The notes beneath the pieces are model-generated. The model was not told the DNA's origin and searched no databases. It saw only the letters and a program-made list of their open reading frames with translations. This document shows, piece after piece, positions 27,651-34,553 of a stretch of 34,553 nucleotides of DNA. Origin of the DNA: a virus; the IMG/VR virus record IMGVR_UViG_3300011116_000272, positions 1 through 34,553 of that record. One strand, given 5' to 3'. Position 1 is the first letter of the stretch, and each line of letters opens with the position of its first letter. Made by a program: the position numbers and the translations under genes.

Positions 27651-28115
27651 ATGGTTGAAAGCGTTATCCCCAACCCCATAAAAAATTCTGAACTGTTAAG
27701 CTTTAGCTCAAAGGGTGAGGCCAATAAGCCTGAGCAACCCAAAAGCTCGGCTGACATCATCCAGGCGGCTTCCCCTGATGGTTCACTTATGAATCAAATA
27801 GGTACATTGGTTCAAAGAAAAATAATCAAGCTGCTTCAGATTGGTGAGACGGTATTTGCTCTGCGTCCCATGCCTGATGGCTCGGTTGAGGCTCATATCA
27901 TCACCCAGGAGAACCCCAAAGACATAGCCAACAGGGTAAAGGTGTTACCCAAAAGTCTAAAGGAAATGGGTTTTAAGAAGGTAACTTCCTATGCAACTGA
28001 ACCTGGCATGGCTAGGGTCTTGCAAAGCACCGGATTGCCTATAAGAATGACCAAAACAAGCCAGATGATAGGTGGCACTCAACAGCCTATCGTCAAGTTT
28101 GAATTGGACCTATGA
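27651..28115 (+). CDS. Hypothetical protein, possible GNAT-like fold
   Basis: A 154-residue protein. After an unstructured N-terminus (1-40) the rest has alternating strands and helices: TVFALRPMPDGSVEAHIITQE, PKSLKEMGFKKVTSYATEPGMARVLQSTG. This layout resembles GNAT-fold proteins sometimes found among phage internal virion genes, but conserved catalytic residues cannot be pointed to. It opens the block of presumed ejection proteins. No firm family. Confidence 0.55.
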   Translation: MVESVIPNPIKNSELLSFSSKGEANKPEQPKSSADIIQAASPDGSLMNQIGTLVQRKIIKLLQIGETVFALRPMPDGSVEAHIITQENPKDIANRVKVLPKSLKEMGFKKVTSYATEPGMARVLQSTGLPIRMTKTSQMIGGTQQPIVKFELDL

Positions 28116-28116
28116 C

Positions 28117-28896
28117 ATGGCTTTTGCGGCATTTGTTCCCCTGCTTCTTAGTGAGCTTGGAATAGTTGTTAGTGCTGGGGCTGTGGGTAGTGCTGTTCTA
28201 GGCTCTATAGGCGTTACAATTGCGGCTGAGACTGTTGTAGCTAGTGCAGTTGGCGGCGCTATTTTAGGCGCTGGTACAAGTGCTTTGGCGGCGGCTGCTA
28301 CAGGTAATAATATTGCTAAAGCTGCTGGGATTGGCGCTCTTACTGGCGGCATTGGCGCTGGCTTGACACCTGTTTTGACTAGTGCCCTTGGAAGCGGATT
28401 GAGTAACATACCCGGTGGCGCTGCTTTGTCTAAAGGATTGGGCACGGCCATAAGCGGGGAAGTTGCCGGTACTGCCGGTGGCCTTGCTGCCGGACAAGAC
28501 TTTACCAAGGCGGCTCGTGGAGCTTTGCCAGGGGCATTGGCTAGTGGCCTATCTACTGGTTTGATGGCAGGTATTTCCGACCTATCTGGTCGGGATTTAG
28601 GTTCGGCTGGCAAGTTTGCCGGTACAGCTTTGCAACAAGCTTTGACCCCTGCCTTGTCTAAAGGGTTAGGGGTTAATAAAGCTCAATCGTACAGTGTAAG
28701 CAATCAACCTACGCAAATGACCCAAACGGCTCAAAATATGCCTAGTTCAGCATTAGGCGGGGCACTGGCATCTTCTCCGGGTTTCGCGTATGCTCCGGGT
28801 TCAACAATATTTGGTTCCAGCGACAAGGATCAAAAGCCTGCCAGCGATGTCTGGGGATCTTCATCCTTGCGTGGTGTTAGCGAGACGGTGACATAA
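28117..28896 (+). CDS. Hydrophobic Gly/Ala-rich DNA-ejection-type protein
   Basis: A 259-residue protein. Residues 1-190 are almost wholly Ala, Gly, Val, Leu, Ser and Thr in long hydrophobic stretches (VVSAGAVGSAVLGSIGVTIA, VGGAILGAGTSALAAAATG). The C-terminal 70 residues are polar. Such proteins are stored in the virion and insert into the host membrane when DNA is ejected (role as in the P22 and T7 ejection proteins). ATG at 28117 is chosen; the frame opening at 28072 lies over the previous gene. Ribosome site is weak. The function is inferred from composition and position. Confidence 0.65.
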   Translation: MAFAAFVPLLLSELGIVVSAGAVGSAVLGSIGVTIAAETVVASAVGGAILGAGTSALAAAATGNNIAKAAGIGALTGGIGAGLTPVLTSALGSGLSNIPGGAALSKGLGTAISGEVAGTAGGLAAGQDFTKAARGALPGALASGLSTGLMAGISDLSGRDLGSAGKFAGTALQQALTPALSKGLGVNKAQSYSVSNQPTQMTQTAQNMPSSALGGALASSPGFAYAPGSTIFGSSDKDQKPASDVWGSSSLRGVSETVT

Positions 28897-29975
28897 TGGC
28901 AAAGATCGCATCTATCCTGAAAGCTGATATGTCTCTGCCGTTTCTGGCTCAGGAACTTCGTAAGAAAGGGCGCGGCAAAGATACCATGCTGGCGCATATC
29001 ACGCCTCGTGAAGCTAGGATGCTCAAAGAAGCGGGTGGTAGCGGTACGATCAACCCCGATACAGGTTTGCCTGAGTACGATACAAGTTTCTGGGACAGTC
29101 TGACTGATTTTTTTAGCCCCTCAGCGGCTCAAGCTGTCCCAGAAACAAATGTTCCTAAAATTACCAATCGCGCTGAAGATTTGTCTCAAAATTATTCTCC
29201 GTCATCTTATGATAACTTTCAAAGCACGTCTTATGATCCGAATTGGATGAGTGGATATACTACTGCTGGCTATAATAACCCTGGACAACAATTTACTCCT
29301 TACAATCAACCGTTTTCTGGCATGGCTCCTACGCCTCCTGTTCGTGAGGTTGATTTTGCAGTTCCTAATGTGCAAACTCAAGATCAAACTGTGTCGGAAG
29401 ATACTGCCGGTCAAACCACCAAGCTACAAGATCGGGTTAACACAGATCCGACAAAGTCTGGTTTCTTGGATCGTTTGACTTCAGATCCATTAAAGTTGGC
29501 ACTTGGTCTTGGTGGCCTTGGTATGGGTTTGTACGGTCAATCACAGGCTCGTTCTCAGGCTAACAACCTTGCCAGCCAGATTGCAGCCATCTCTGAACAA
29601 CAAAAGACAATGGCACAGCCTTACCTTACGCAAGGTGCTACTCAGTATGGTCAGGCGGTGCAGGGTGCATTGACACCTGTTCAACAGCAACAGTTTGACG
29701 CTGCTAGAGCCCAGATTGCACAACAAGCTTCACGCACTGGCGCTGTGGGTGCTATGCAAGCGACTGCCCTTGAAGAACGTATGCGGCAACAAGCTTTAAA
29801 CAGTCAGTTAACGGCTGGATTGCAGATCCTTGGCACTGGCAACACTGTTATGAACAATGCTTTTGCCAATGAAATTCAAGCTCTGCAAACACGTGGTCAA
29901 TTGGCTGGTCAAGCTGCACAGGTCGGCAGTCAATTCTTTGCTGCTCTTGGTAATATGTTAGGGAGGCAATCTTAA
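28896..29975 (+). CDS. Internal virion protein A-like
   Basis: A 359-residue protein. The N-terminus holds LAHITPREARMLKEAGGSG (33-51), a block seen in phage ejection-operon proteins. Residues 65-190 are Tyr/Asn/Gln/Pro-rich and unstructured. Residues 205-359 are helical and Gln/Ala-rich (QSQARSQANNLASQIAAISE, QIAQQASRTGAVGAMQATAL). It belongs to a run of four adjacent genes that probably make the internal core of the head. Its start and stop share bases with the neighbours (TAATGG). Confidence 0.65.
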   Translation: MAKIASILKADMSLPFLAQELRKKGRGKDTMLAHITPREARMLKEAGGSGTINPDTGLPEYDTSFWDSLTDFFSPSAAQAVPETNVPKITNRAEDLSQNYSPSSYDNFQSTSYDPNWMSGYTTAGYNNPGQQFTPYNQPFSGMAPTPPVREVDFAVPNVQTQDQTVSEDTAGQTTKLQDRVNTDPTKSGFLDRLTSDPLKLALGLGGLGMGLYGQSQARSQANNLASQIAAISEQQKTMAQPYLTQGATQYGQAVQGALTPVQQQQFDAARAQIAQQASRTGAVGAMQATALEERMRQQALNSQLTAGLQILGTGNTVMNNAFANEIQALQTRGQLAGQAAQVGSQFFAALGNMLGRQS

Positions 29976-31312
29976 TGGTTGATGAAATCCAACAAGAGTT
30001 TCAGCCTCAAGACATAACTAAAGCTTATCAAAATCAAGCTAATGTTATGTCGCAAGTTCCGGTTGAGAAAGCAAAAGCTCAAGCATCTTATGATGCTCAA
30101 CAATCTAATTATGTGCGTGGTTTGGACACTAAGTTTCAGGGTCAGATGCAATCTACTCCTGAGTTCAAGCCCAGCAGAGAATCAGCTCAGGATATGGTTG
30201 CCTTATTTGGCATGATTGGCGCTATTGGAGCTATGGGTGGTGGAAAGTCTTACGGTAATGCTTTGGGTGCTATGCAGGGCATGACTGGGATGCTCAATGG
30301 CTACAATCAGGGTCGTAAAGACCTGTTTGAGCGTGAAAAGTCTGAGTTTGATAAAAATATGCAAGCTGTGAAGGCGCATAACGATCAAATAACTCAGGCT
30401 TTTGACCGTGCAGTAAAGATGGCTCCATATAATCTTACGGCTGCTAAGAATGAATTGTCTTTGAAACTTGCTGGTTTAGATGCTCAAGTTCTTAAATCTC
30501 AACTTGAAACTCAAGGTATTGAAAAGACTGCTCAAGCTTGGAATCAAGCTAATAGTTCCGCAACGCAAAAGATAAATGCTCAGACAGCACAATTTAATGC
30601 TTTATCGGCCAGCCAACGGCTTCAACAACAAACTGATAGCCCTCCCACTCGTGGTCGCCCAACAGCTACAGATGAAGATATTGAACAGACGGCGCATGGT
30701 ATTGCCAACCTGTCTTTGAAAGCACCAGGGCTCAACAACCGAAATCGTGATAAGATCTTGGCTCGTGTACGTCAGATCAATCCTAATTACAACGAAGGTG
30801 ATTTTGGTAACATTCAAGCTGCCGAAAGAAACTGGACTAGCCCAAACGGTGCTGGTGCTAAACAAATTCAAGCATTTAATACCGTTTATAACCATCTTGA
30901 AACCATTGATAAGCTTGGTGAAGCTTTGCAAAATGGTGACGTACAAGCAACAAATCGTTTTACTAACTTTTTCAGAACCAACCTTGGGCATCCAGAAGTT
31001 ACAGACTTCAATGCTGCCAAACAGGCTGTTGCTTCTGAAATTGTCAAAGCTATTACAGGCACGGCTGGTGCTTTAGCTGATCGTCAAGAAGCTGAAAGAG
31101 TTTTGGCTTCATATAACTCGCCACAACAAACAAAAGGTGTTGTTAATACACTTCGTAATTTGATTGGTGGCCGTTATAAAGCTGCTGAACGTCAATACAC
31201 GGCTGGTACACGCCGCAGCAAAGAAGATTTCCAGCGTTTCTTGCCAGAAAATGTTAATGAATACTTTTCTGGATCTACATCAACGCAAGATGATCCTCTT
31301 GGATTGAGGTAA
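29975..31312 (+). CDS. Internal virion protein, coiled-coil-rich
   Basis: A 445-residue protein rich in Gln, Ala, Lys and Asn with long predicted helices (TKAYQNQANVMSQVPVEKAK, NELSLKLAGLDAQVLKSQLE). A Gly/Met-rich hydrophobic patch lies at about 72-103 (MVALFGMIGAIGAMGGGKSY). No enzymatic motif seen. It fits the DNA-ejection block. No family named. Confidence 0.6.
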   Translation: MVDEIQQEFQPQDITKAYQNQANVMSQVPVEKAKAQASYDAQQSNYVRGLDTKFQGQMQSTPEFKPSRESAQDMVALFGMIGAIGAMGGGKSYGNALGAMQGMTGMLNGYNQGRKDLFEREKSEFDKNMQAVKAHNDQITQAFDRAVKMAPYNLTAAKNELSLKLAGLDAQVLKSQLETQGIEKTAQAWNQANSSATQKINAQTAQFNALSASQRLQQQTDSPPTRGRPTATDEDIEQTAHGIANLSLKAPGLNNRNRDKILARVRQINPNYNEGDFGNIQAAERNWTSPNGAGAKQIQAFNTVYNHLETIDKLGEALQNGDVQATNRFTNFFRTNLGHPEVTDFNAAKQAVASEIVKAITGTAGALADRQEAERVLASYNSPQQTKGVVNTLRNLIGGRYKAAERQYTAGTRRSKEDFQRFLPENVNEYFSGSTSTQDDPLGLR

Positions 31313-31317
31313 TAAAC

Positions 31318-33273
31318 ATGGCTGACCTTACAATTAGTGATGTTAGAGAAAAGTTTCCTCAATACAAAGACTTGTCAGACGAACAATTGGCTCAGGGACT
31401 TCACAAGAAATACTACGCTGATATGCCGTTCGAAGAGTTTTCTAACAAGATTGGTTATAAAACTGAATCAAAAACTAAACCAAAAACTGAAAAAACAGGC
31501 ATTGATGCCTTTCGAGAAGCTATAGATCCAACACCTATGGTGCGTGGTTTAGCTATGGGAACTCTTGGTATCCCTGGTGCTTTAGAGGAACTTGGTGCTT
31601 ATACAATTCCAAGAGCTTTAGGATTCAAGGTTGAAGATCAACAATCACCCACTGGCGGAAAGACACTTTTTCCTACACCAGAAGAAATTGGAAAATACAA
31701 ATTTCTTCAATCAGAAGATGGAAAAAGGGGCCAACTTAGCGAGAAAGTAGCTGAATTTGCTCCTGCGGCTATTGGTGGCATCGGATTGATTAAATCTGGC
31801 ATAAAAGCACTCACTGGACGTGGCGGGAAAGAACTTGCTGATGCCTTAAAAGCTGCAAAAGACAGAGGCGATAAGCTTATCGCAGAGGCCACAACTGAAG
31901 CTGAAAAGACAGCGGCTAGGGCTCAGAAAGATCGGCTTATTTCTGAAACGATTATTTCTCGCCAACAAGCAAAAGCGCAAAAAAATGTTTCTGAGGGCGA
32001 AAAAGCTCAAGATCTGGCTCGTCAAGAAACTAACTTGCCTGCGCCTCATACGTCTGTTGACATTGCCAAGAAGAACGACGTTGGATCAAAACTTAGGGCG
32101 TTGGGCGCTCAGAAATTTGCTGCTGCTGAAAAACAACAGCAAACAATCGGCGGGAAAGCTTTTGAAGAATACAAGAATGTCGCTGCACAGAAACAGGCAG
32201 TTGAGCCGTTCAGTGTGTCTAAGCCCGGATTGGCATTAAAAACTGAGCTAGAAGGCATTATTGAAGGTGGCGCTGGACCATTACGTACTTACGGCGAATC
32301 ATCTATCAATCTTGCTAAAAAAATCAAAAATGAATTGTTTGGGGTTGGTGAAGAGGCCAAGCCTGTTGATTTCAAGCTTGTTGATGAAATGCTAAGAGAG
32401 CTTCGCCAAACTGAAGCGAGTAAAGCTCCAGAAGCAGCCACTAAGATTGCGCGTGAACGGTACAAGAGCGCGGCTGATAGCATTGAAGAAGCTTTGAAGA
32501 AATGGGTAGGAGAAGAAAACTATCCTCGTGAAGCCTATGCGAAAGCCTCTGAGGCGTTCAATAAATTTAGGACTGATCTTGGTGAGGCTCTGAGTGCTAG
32601 AGAAGAAATTCCCTATGCCAAAGAGCCAGGTGCTTACAAAGTTCCAGAAGGAAAACTTCCTAAACTGGTGTTTGGAAGCCGTGAAAACGTAAAATACGCC
32701 AAAAACATTCTTGGTGAAACGGAAGTGTCTGCATTGGCAGAACAACAAGCTGTTAATCAGCTTGCAGGTAAGGATGCTAAGGCTGTTAATGATTGGCTCA
32801 ATAAAGCGGAAAACGCTTTTATTTTTGAAGTTCCTGGATTGCCGGAAAAGCTGGCTAAATACGGTCTATCTCTTGCTAGGCGCGAGGGCGATATTGCTGT
32901 GGCTGAAAGGCTCGTCAAGCAATATGGCAAGGACATCGAAACTGCCGGTAAAACGGCTGAAAAGACCAAGTTTAATGTCTCCAAAATTAAAGATACGCTT
33001 GATGATTTGCGTATCAAGATGACCGATTCATCACCTGCCAAACTGCAAGATGAATGGACTAAGGCCGGTGGCTTACGTAAGAAGCTGGAAGATACTGGAA
33101 TGTTCCAACCGGCTCAACTGGATGATCTTGGCCAAGACATTGCTAAGGTCGGTGCTGCTGCTAGTAAGATCGAAAGAGCCAAACTGGCTAATGATGTTGG
33201 AATCAAAATCCTTAAATATGCCGGTGTGCCATCAGGTGTTGTGGCAGCTGGCTCATATTTTATGAAGGATTAA
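31318..33273 (+). CDS. Large internal virion / DNA-ejection protein
   Basis: A 651-residue protein. Residues 1-48 (SDVREKFPQYKDLSDEQLAQ...) resemble the short motif at the start of many large phage internal virion proteins. A Gly/Leu-rich amphipathic region lies at about 72-165 with VAEFAPAAIGGIGLIKSGI, and the rest is a long Lys/Glu/Ala-rich helical domain (ELADALKAAKDRGDKLIAEA, ARAQKDRLI). It lacks a visible lysozyme or transglycosylase domain, unlike some relatives. It probably leaves the virion with or before the DNA to build a channel. GAGG precedes the ATG. Confidence 0.7.
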   Translation: MADLTISDVREKFPQYKDLSDEQLAQGLHKKYYADMPFEEFSNKIGYKTESKTKPKTEKTGIDAFREAIDPTPMVRGLAMGTLGIPGALEELGAYTIPRALGFKVEDQQSPTGGKTLFPTPEEIGKYKFLQSEDGKRGQLSEKVAEFAPAAIGGIGLIKSGIKALTGRGGKELADALKAAKDRGDKLIAEATTEAEKTAARAQKDRLISETIISRQQAKAQKNVSEGEKAQDLARQETNLPAPHTSVDIAKKNDVGSKLRALGAQKFAAAEKQQQTIGGKAFEEYKNVAAQKQAVEPFSVSKPGLALKTELEGIIEGGAGPLRTYGESSINLAKKIKNELFGVGEEAKPVDFKLVDEMLRELRQTEASKAPEAATKIARERYKSAADSIEEALKKWVGEENYPREAYAKASEAFNKFRTDLGEALSAREEIPYAKEPGAYKVPEGKLPKLVFGSRENVKYAKNILGETEVSALAEQQAVNQLAGKDAKAVNDWLNKAENAFIFEVPGLPEKLAKYGLSLARREGDIAVAERLVKQYGKDIETAGKTAEKTKFNVSKIKDTLDDLRIKMTDSSPAKLQDEWTKAGGLRKKLEDTGMFQPAQLDDLGQDIAKVGAAASKIERAKLANDVGIKILKYAGVPSGVVAAGSYFMKD

Positions 33274-33324
33274 CCTTCTAACCACCCAGTAAAATCCGAA
33301 TGGTCAAGCTTAAGGTGGGACAAA

Positions 33325-33525
33325 ATGAGCAAGAAAAACAATAGCTTAAACCCTGATCTGGAGAAGGCTATCAGTGAAATGCTGAAGCAAGCCATGTCAG
33401 ACGCCAGCATGGAGCCTGATTTGAAGCTCAAAATCATTGACCGTGCAATAAACCTTGAAAAGATCAAGCAAAAGATACAAGATGATTCGTATGGGACGGG
33501 CTTCTTTGATGGTGAAGATGCCTAA
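33325..33525 (+). CDS. Small helical protein downstream of ejection genes
   Basis: A 66-residue protein (MSKKNNSLNPDLEKAISEML...) of alternating charged and hydrophobic residues, likely two helices, ending YGTGFFDGEDA. Small proteins of this kind follow the ejection block in several podovirus-like genomes; function unknown. GGTGGGACAAA precedes the ATG. Confidence 0.65.
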   Translation: MSKKNNSLNPDLEKAISEMLKQAMSDASMEPDLKLKIIDRAINLEKIKQKIQDDSYGTGFFDGEDA

Positions 33526-33545
33526 TCTTTGCTGTCGAGGAGGTA

Positions 33546-33782
33546 ATGGACGTGGATGCTACTGTTTTAGCTATCGTACGCATGGGCTTAACCGTGCTTA
33601 CGGATCGGATTCTAACGCTGTTCTCGTTATGGATGACGTTCGGCCTAACGTGTTGGGCAATGTACACTCCAACAATAGAGCGGCTTTATGTCGTGGCAGG
33701 GTTCGCCTGTCTTGTTTACGTTCCAGCCGTAATAAAGGAGAGACGTCGTGAAGAAAGAAAACAGCAACAAGAACCTCAATGA
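33546..33782 (+). CDS. Small two-span membrane protein
   Basis: A 78-residue protein with two probable membrane segments (about 20-38 and 46-62) and a strongly basic/Gln-rich tail (KERRREERKQQQEPQ). AGGAGG lies only two bases from ATG 33546, too close, but 8 bases from the in-frame GTG at 33552, so translation may really start there (two residues shorter). Membrane role, possibly lysis-related, is inferred from topology. Confidence 0.65.
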   Translation: MDVDATVLAIVRMGLTVLTDRILTLFSLWMTFGLTCWAMYTPTIERLYVVAGFACLVYVPAVIKERRREERKQQQEPQ

Positions 33783-33957
33783 GCCAGCATGGCCAGCCAA
33801 AGCTGTTAAGCCTCAGACCGTGAGAAACACTCTTGGTCATGGTGGAGGACGCTTCACACCCGGTATTATGCAACCATTTCAACCGATGTGGGTCTTTGAC
33901 GGTACTAAGGACTACAAGAACAGTCCTACCGGAAAGCCTGACAAAAAGGTGTACTAA
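33748..33957 (+). CDS. Small basic hypothetical protein
   Basis: A 69-residue protein started from GTG with AAGGAG 8 bases ahead. Sequence MKKENSNKNLNEPAWPAKAV, then HGGGRFTPGIMQPFQPMWVFDGTKDY: charged ends around a Gly/Pro/aromatic centre, probably extended. It overlaps the membrane-protein gene by 35 bases and the next gene by one base (TAATG). Function unknown. Confidence 0.6.
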   Translation: MKKENSNKNLNEPAWPAKAVKPQTVRNTLGHGGGRFTPGIMQPFQPMWVFDGTKDYKNSPTGKPDKKVY

Positions 33958-34307
33958 TGGGCAATACTATTGCTTTTCAAGCTATGGGTAAGACGTACAA
34001 GGCTAACGTCACTACCTCTACCCAGACCATCACTGTCACGGCTGACAGTCCTGTAAACCAGATCTTAGTTGCTAACCATCAGCCTACCGGCGCCACTGGT
34101 TATCCTGTCTATTTTCAAGTTAGCACGGCTTCTAACGTCACAGTTTCTGTGCCTGTTGCAGGTACGCCTTCTTACTGCTTGGTATCGGTTCCCGGCAGCA
34201 CTAAGGTATATACTATACCGCAATGCAGCTCTACCCAGACTATCTATATAGCGTTTATAGGTGAAGCTGCTTCTGAGGCTTACTTCACTCCTGGTGAAGG
34301 TCTATAA
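33957..34307 (+). CDS. Beta-sandwich virion protein, paralogue of the 22832 gene
   Basis: A 116-residue protein, MGNTIAFQAMGKTYKANVTT, with alternating Val/Thr/Ser strands and the ending EAYFTPGEGL. The overall layout, the AF-x-x-MG-x-T block and the YxTPGxG ending match the 110-residue protein at 22832, so they are probably an old gene pair. It may decorate the capsid or a fibre. The ATG shares a base with the preceding stop. Confidence 0.65.
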   Translation: MGNTIAFQAMGKTYKANVTTSTQTITVTADSPVNQILVANHQPTGATGYPVYFQVSTASNVTVSVPVAGTPSYCLVSVPGSTKVYTIPQCSSTQTIYIAFIGEAASEAYFTPGEGL

Positions 34308-34309
34308 CG

Positions 34310-34546
34310 GTGTCTAAAAAGGATAAACCATCACTGTCCGTTGGCAGGGGCGAAAAGCTCTCTGTCAAGGCCGGTAGTGGTCTTACTGCTAAGGGACGGG
34401 CTAAATATAATCGCGCTACCGGAAGTAATCTCAAAGCCCCTACCAAAGACAAGAATAGTCCTAGACATAAAAGTTTCTGTGCCAGATCACGGTCTTGGAA
34501 GGGTGAGCGAGGTAAAGCAGCTCGCAGACGTTGGGGTTGCAGGTAA
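34310..34546 (+). CDS. DUF6321-like small basic phage protein
   Basis: A 78-residue protein started from GTG. The block KAGSGLTAKGRAKYNRATGSNLKAP (split here as AGSGLTAKGRAKYNR and ATGSNLKAP, about 21-44) followed by PRHKSFCARSRS and a Cys-containing, Arg-rich end (ARRRWGC) is the pattern I associate with DUF6321, a widespread phage family of unknown function. Basic throughout, so nucleic-acid binding is possible. The next frame (ATG at 34546) begins on its stop codon and is cut by the window end. Confidence 0.8.
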   Translation: MSKKDKPSLSVGRGEKLSVKAGSGLTAKGRAKYNRATGSNLKAPTKDKNSPRHKSFCARSRSWKGERGKAARRRWGCR

Positions 34547-34553
34547 TGGACTG
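34546..34553 (+). other. Start of the next gene, cut by the window end
   Basis: ATG GAC TG overlaps the preceding TAA stop by one base and runs out of the window after eight bases. The first gene of the window lacks its N-terminus, and a very short Met-Asp-x start followed by YGDPR would suit an M15 endolysin, so both pieces may belong to one gene. Directly joining the two ends leaves the frames out of step by two bases, so some bases would have to be missing. Confidence 0.4.

Noticed and set aside
28110-28613. 167-codon Ala/Pro-rich frame on the minus strand
   Set aside because: Antisense shadow of the Gly/Ala-rich ejection protein gene; no ribosome site and no coherent fold.
1-34553. tRNA genes, integrase, CI-like repressor, CRISPR array, IS element, attachment site
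   Set aside because: Looked for and not seen; no sign of lysogeny genes, although absence cannot be fully proven by eye.

Overview
The window reads as a nearly complete genome of a tailed bacteriophage, most likely a short-tailed (podovirus-like) phage. It encodes a terminase large subunit, portal, scaffold-like protein, major capsid protein, portal adaptor, tail nozzle, tailspike, fibres, a run of large DNA-ejection-type proteins, and a lysis cassette. I saw no integrase, CI-type repressor, tRNA, rRNA, CRISPR array or IS element. Strong Shine-Dalgarno sites and the periplasm-directed lysis genes point to a Gram-negative bacterial host. RecT, SSB-like and ArdC genes are compatible with a proteobacterium, but the host cannot be fixed from the sequence.

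Layout. (1) 1-940, plus strand: lysis cassette with an M15 peptidase endolysin whose N-terminus is cut off by the window edge, a small holin-like protein, and two overlapping small genes arranged like Rz/Rz1. (2) 937-5627, minus strand: an early operon that starts with a lambda-Exo/YqaJ-type exonuclease, RecT, a small SSB-like protein with an acidic tip, and a PD-(D/E)xK nuclease with an embedded small gene. It continues with small unknown proteins (one DUF6378-like), a secreted lytic transglycosylase and a glycosyltransferase. (3) 5628-5724: divergent promoter region. (4) 5725-7399, plus strand: replication module with a ribbon-helix-helix-like regulator, a protein carrying a DnaA domain IV signature, and a lambda O/DnaD-like protein whose gene contains an iteron-like array next to an AT-rich tract. 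(5) 7425-8916, minus strand: small genes and an ArdC-type antirestriction protein. (6) 8917-9369: a 453-base gap rich in inverted repeats, placed just before the terminase gene. (7) 9370-34546, plus strand: the late virion operon.

How it works together. Early minus-strand genes supply annealing-type recombination and antirestriction. The plus-strand replication genes probably carry their own origin, as lambda O does. The late operon builds the head (terminase to capsid and decoration-like proteins), the short tail (adaptor, nozzle), the receptor-binding set (pectate-lyase-fold tailspike with S74 chaperone, repeat fibre, propeller-like protein) and the internal ejection proteins. A cluster of small genes then leads back to the endolysin. 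The last bases (stop codon overlapping ATG GAC TG) and the first bases (endolysin open from the edge) fit a circular or circularly permuted map opened inside the endolysin gene.

The parts most worth a second look are the iteron array inside the replication gene, two 10-11 codon Arg/Lys-rich micro-genes with strong ribosome binding sites between portal and scaffold, the repeat-filled insertion in the tail nozzle, and a module shared by two tail fibre genes.
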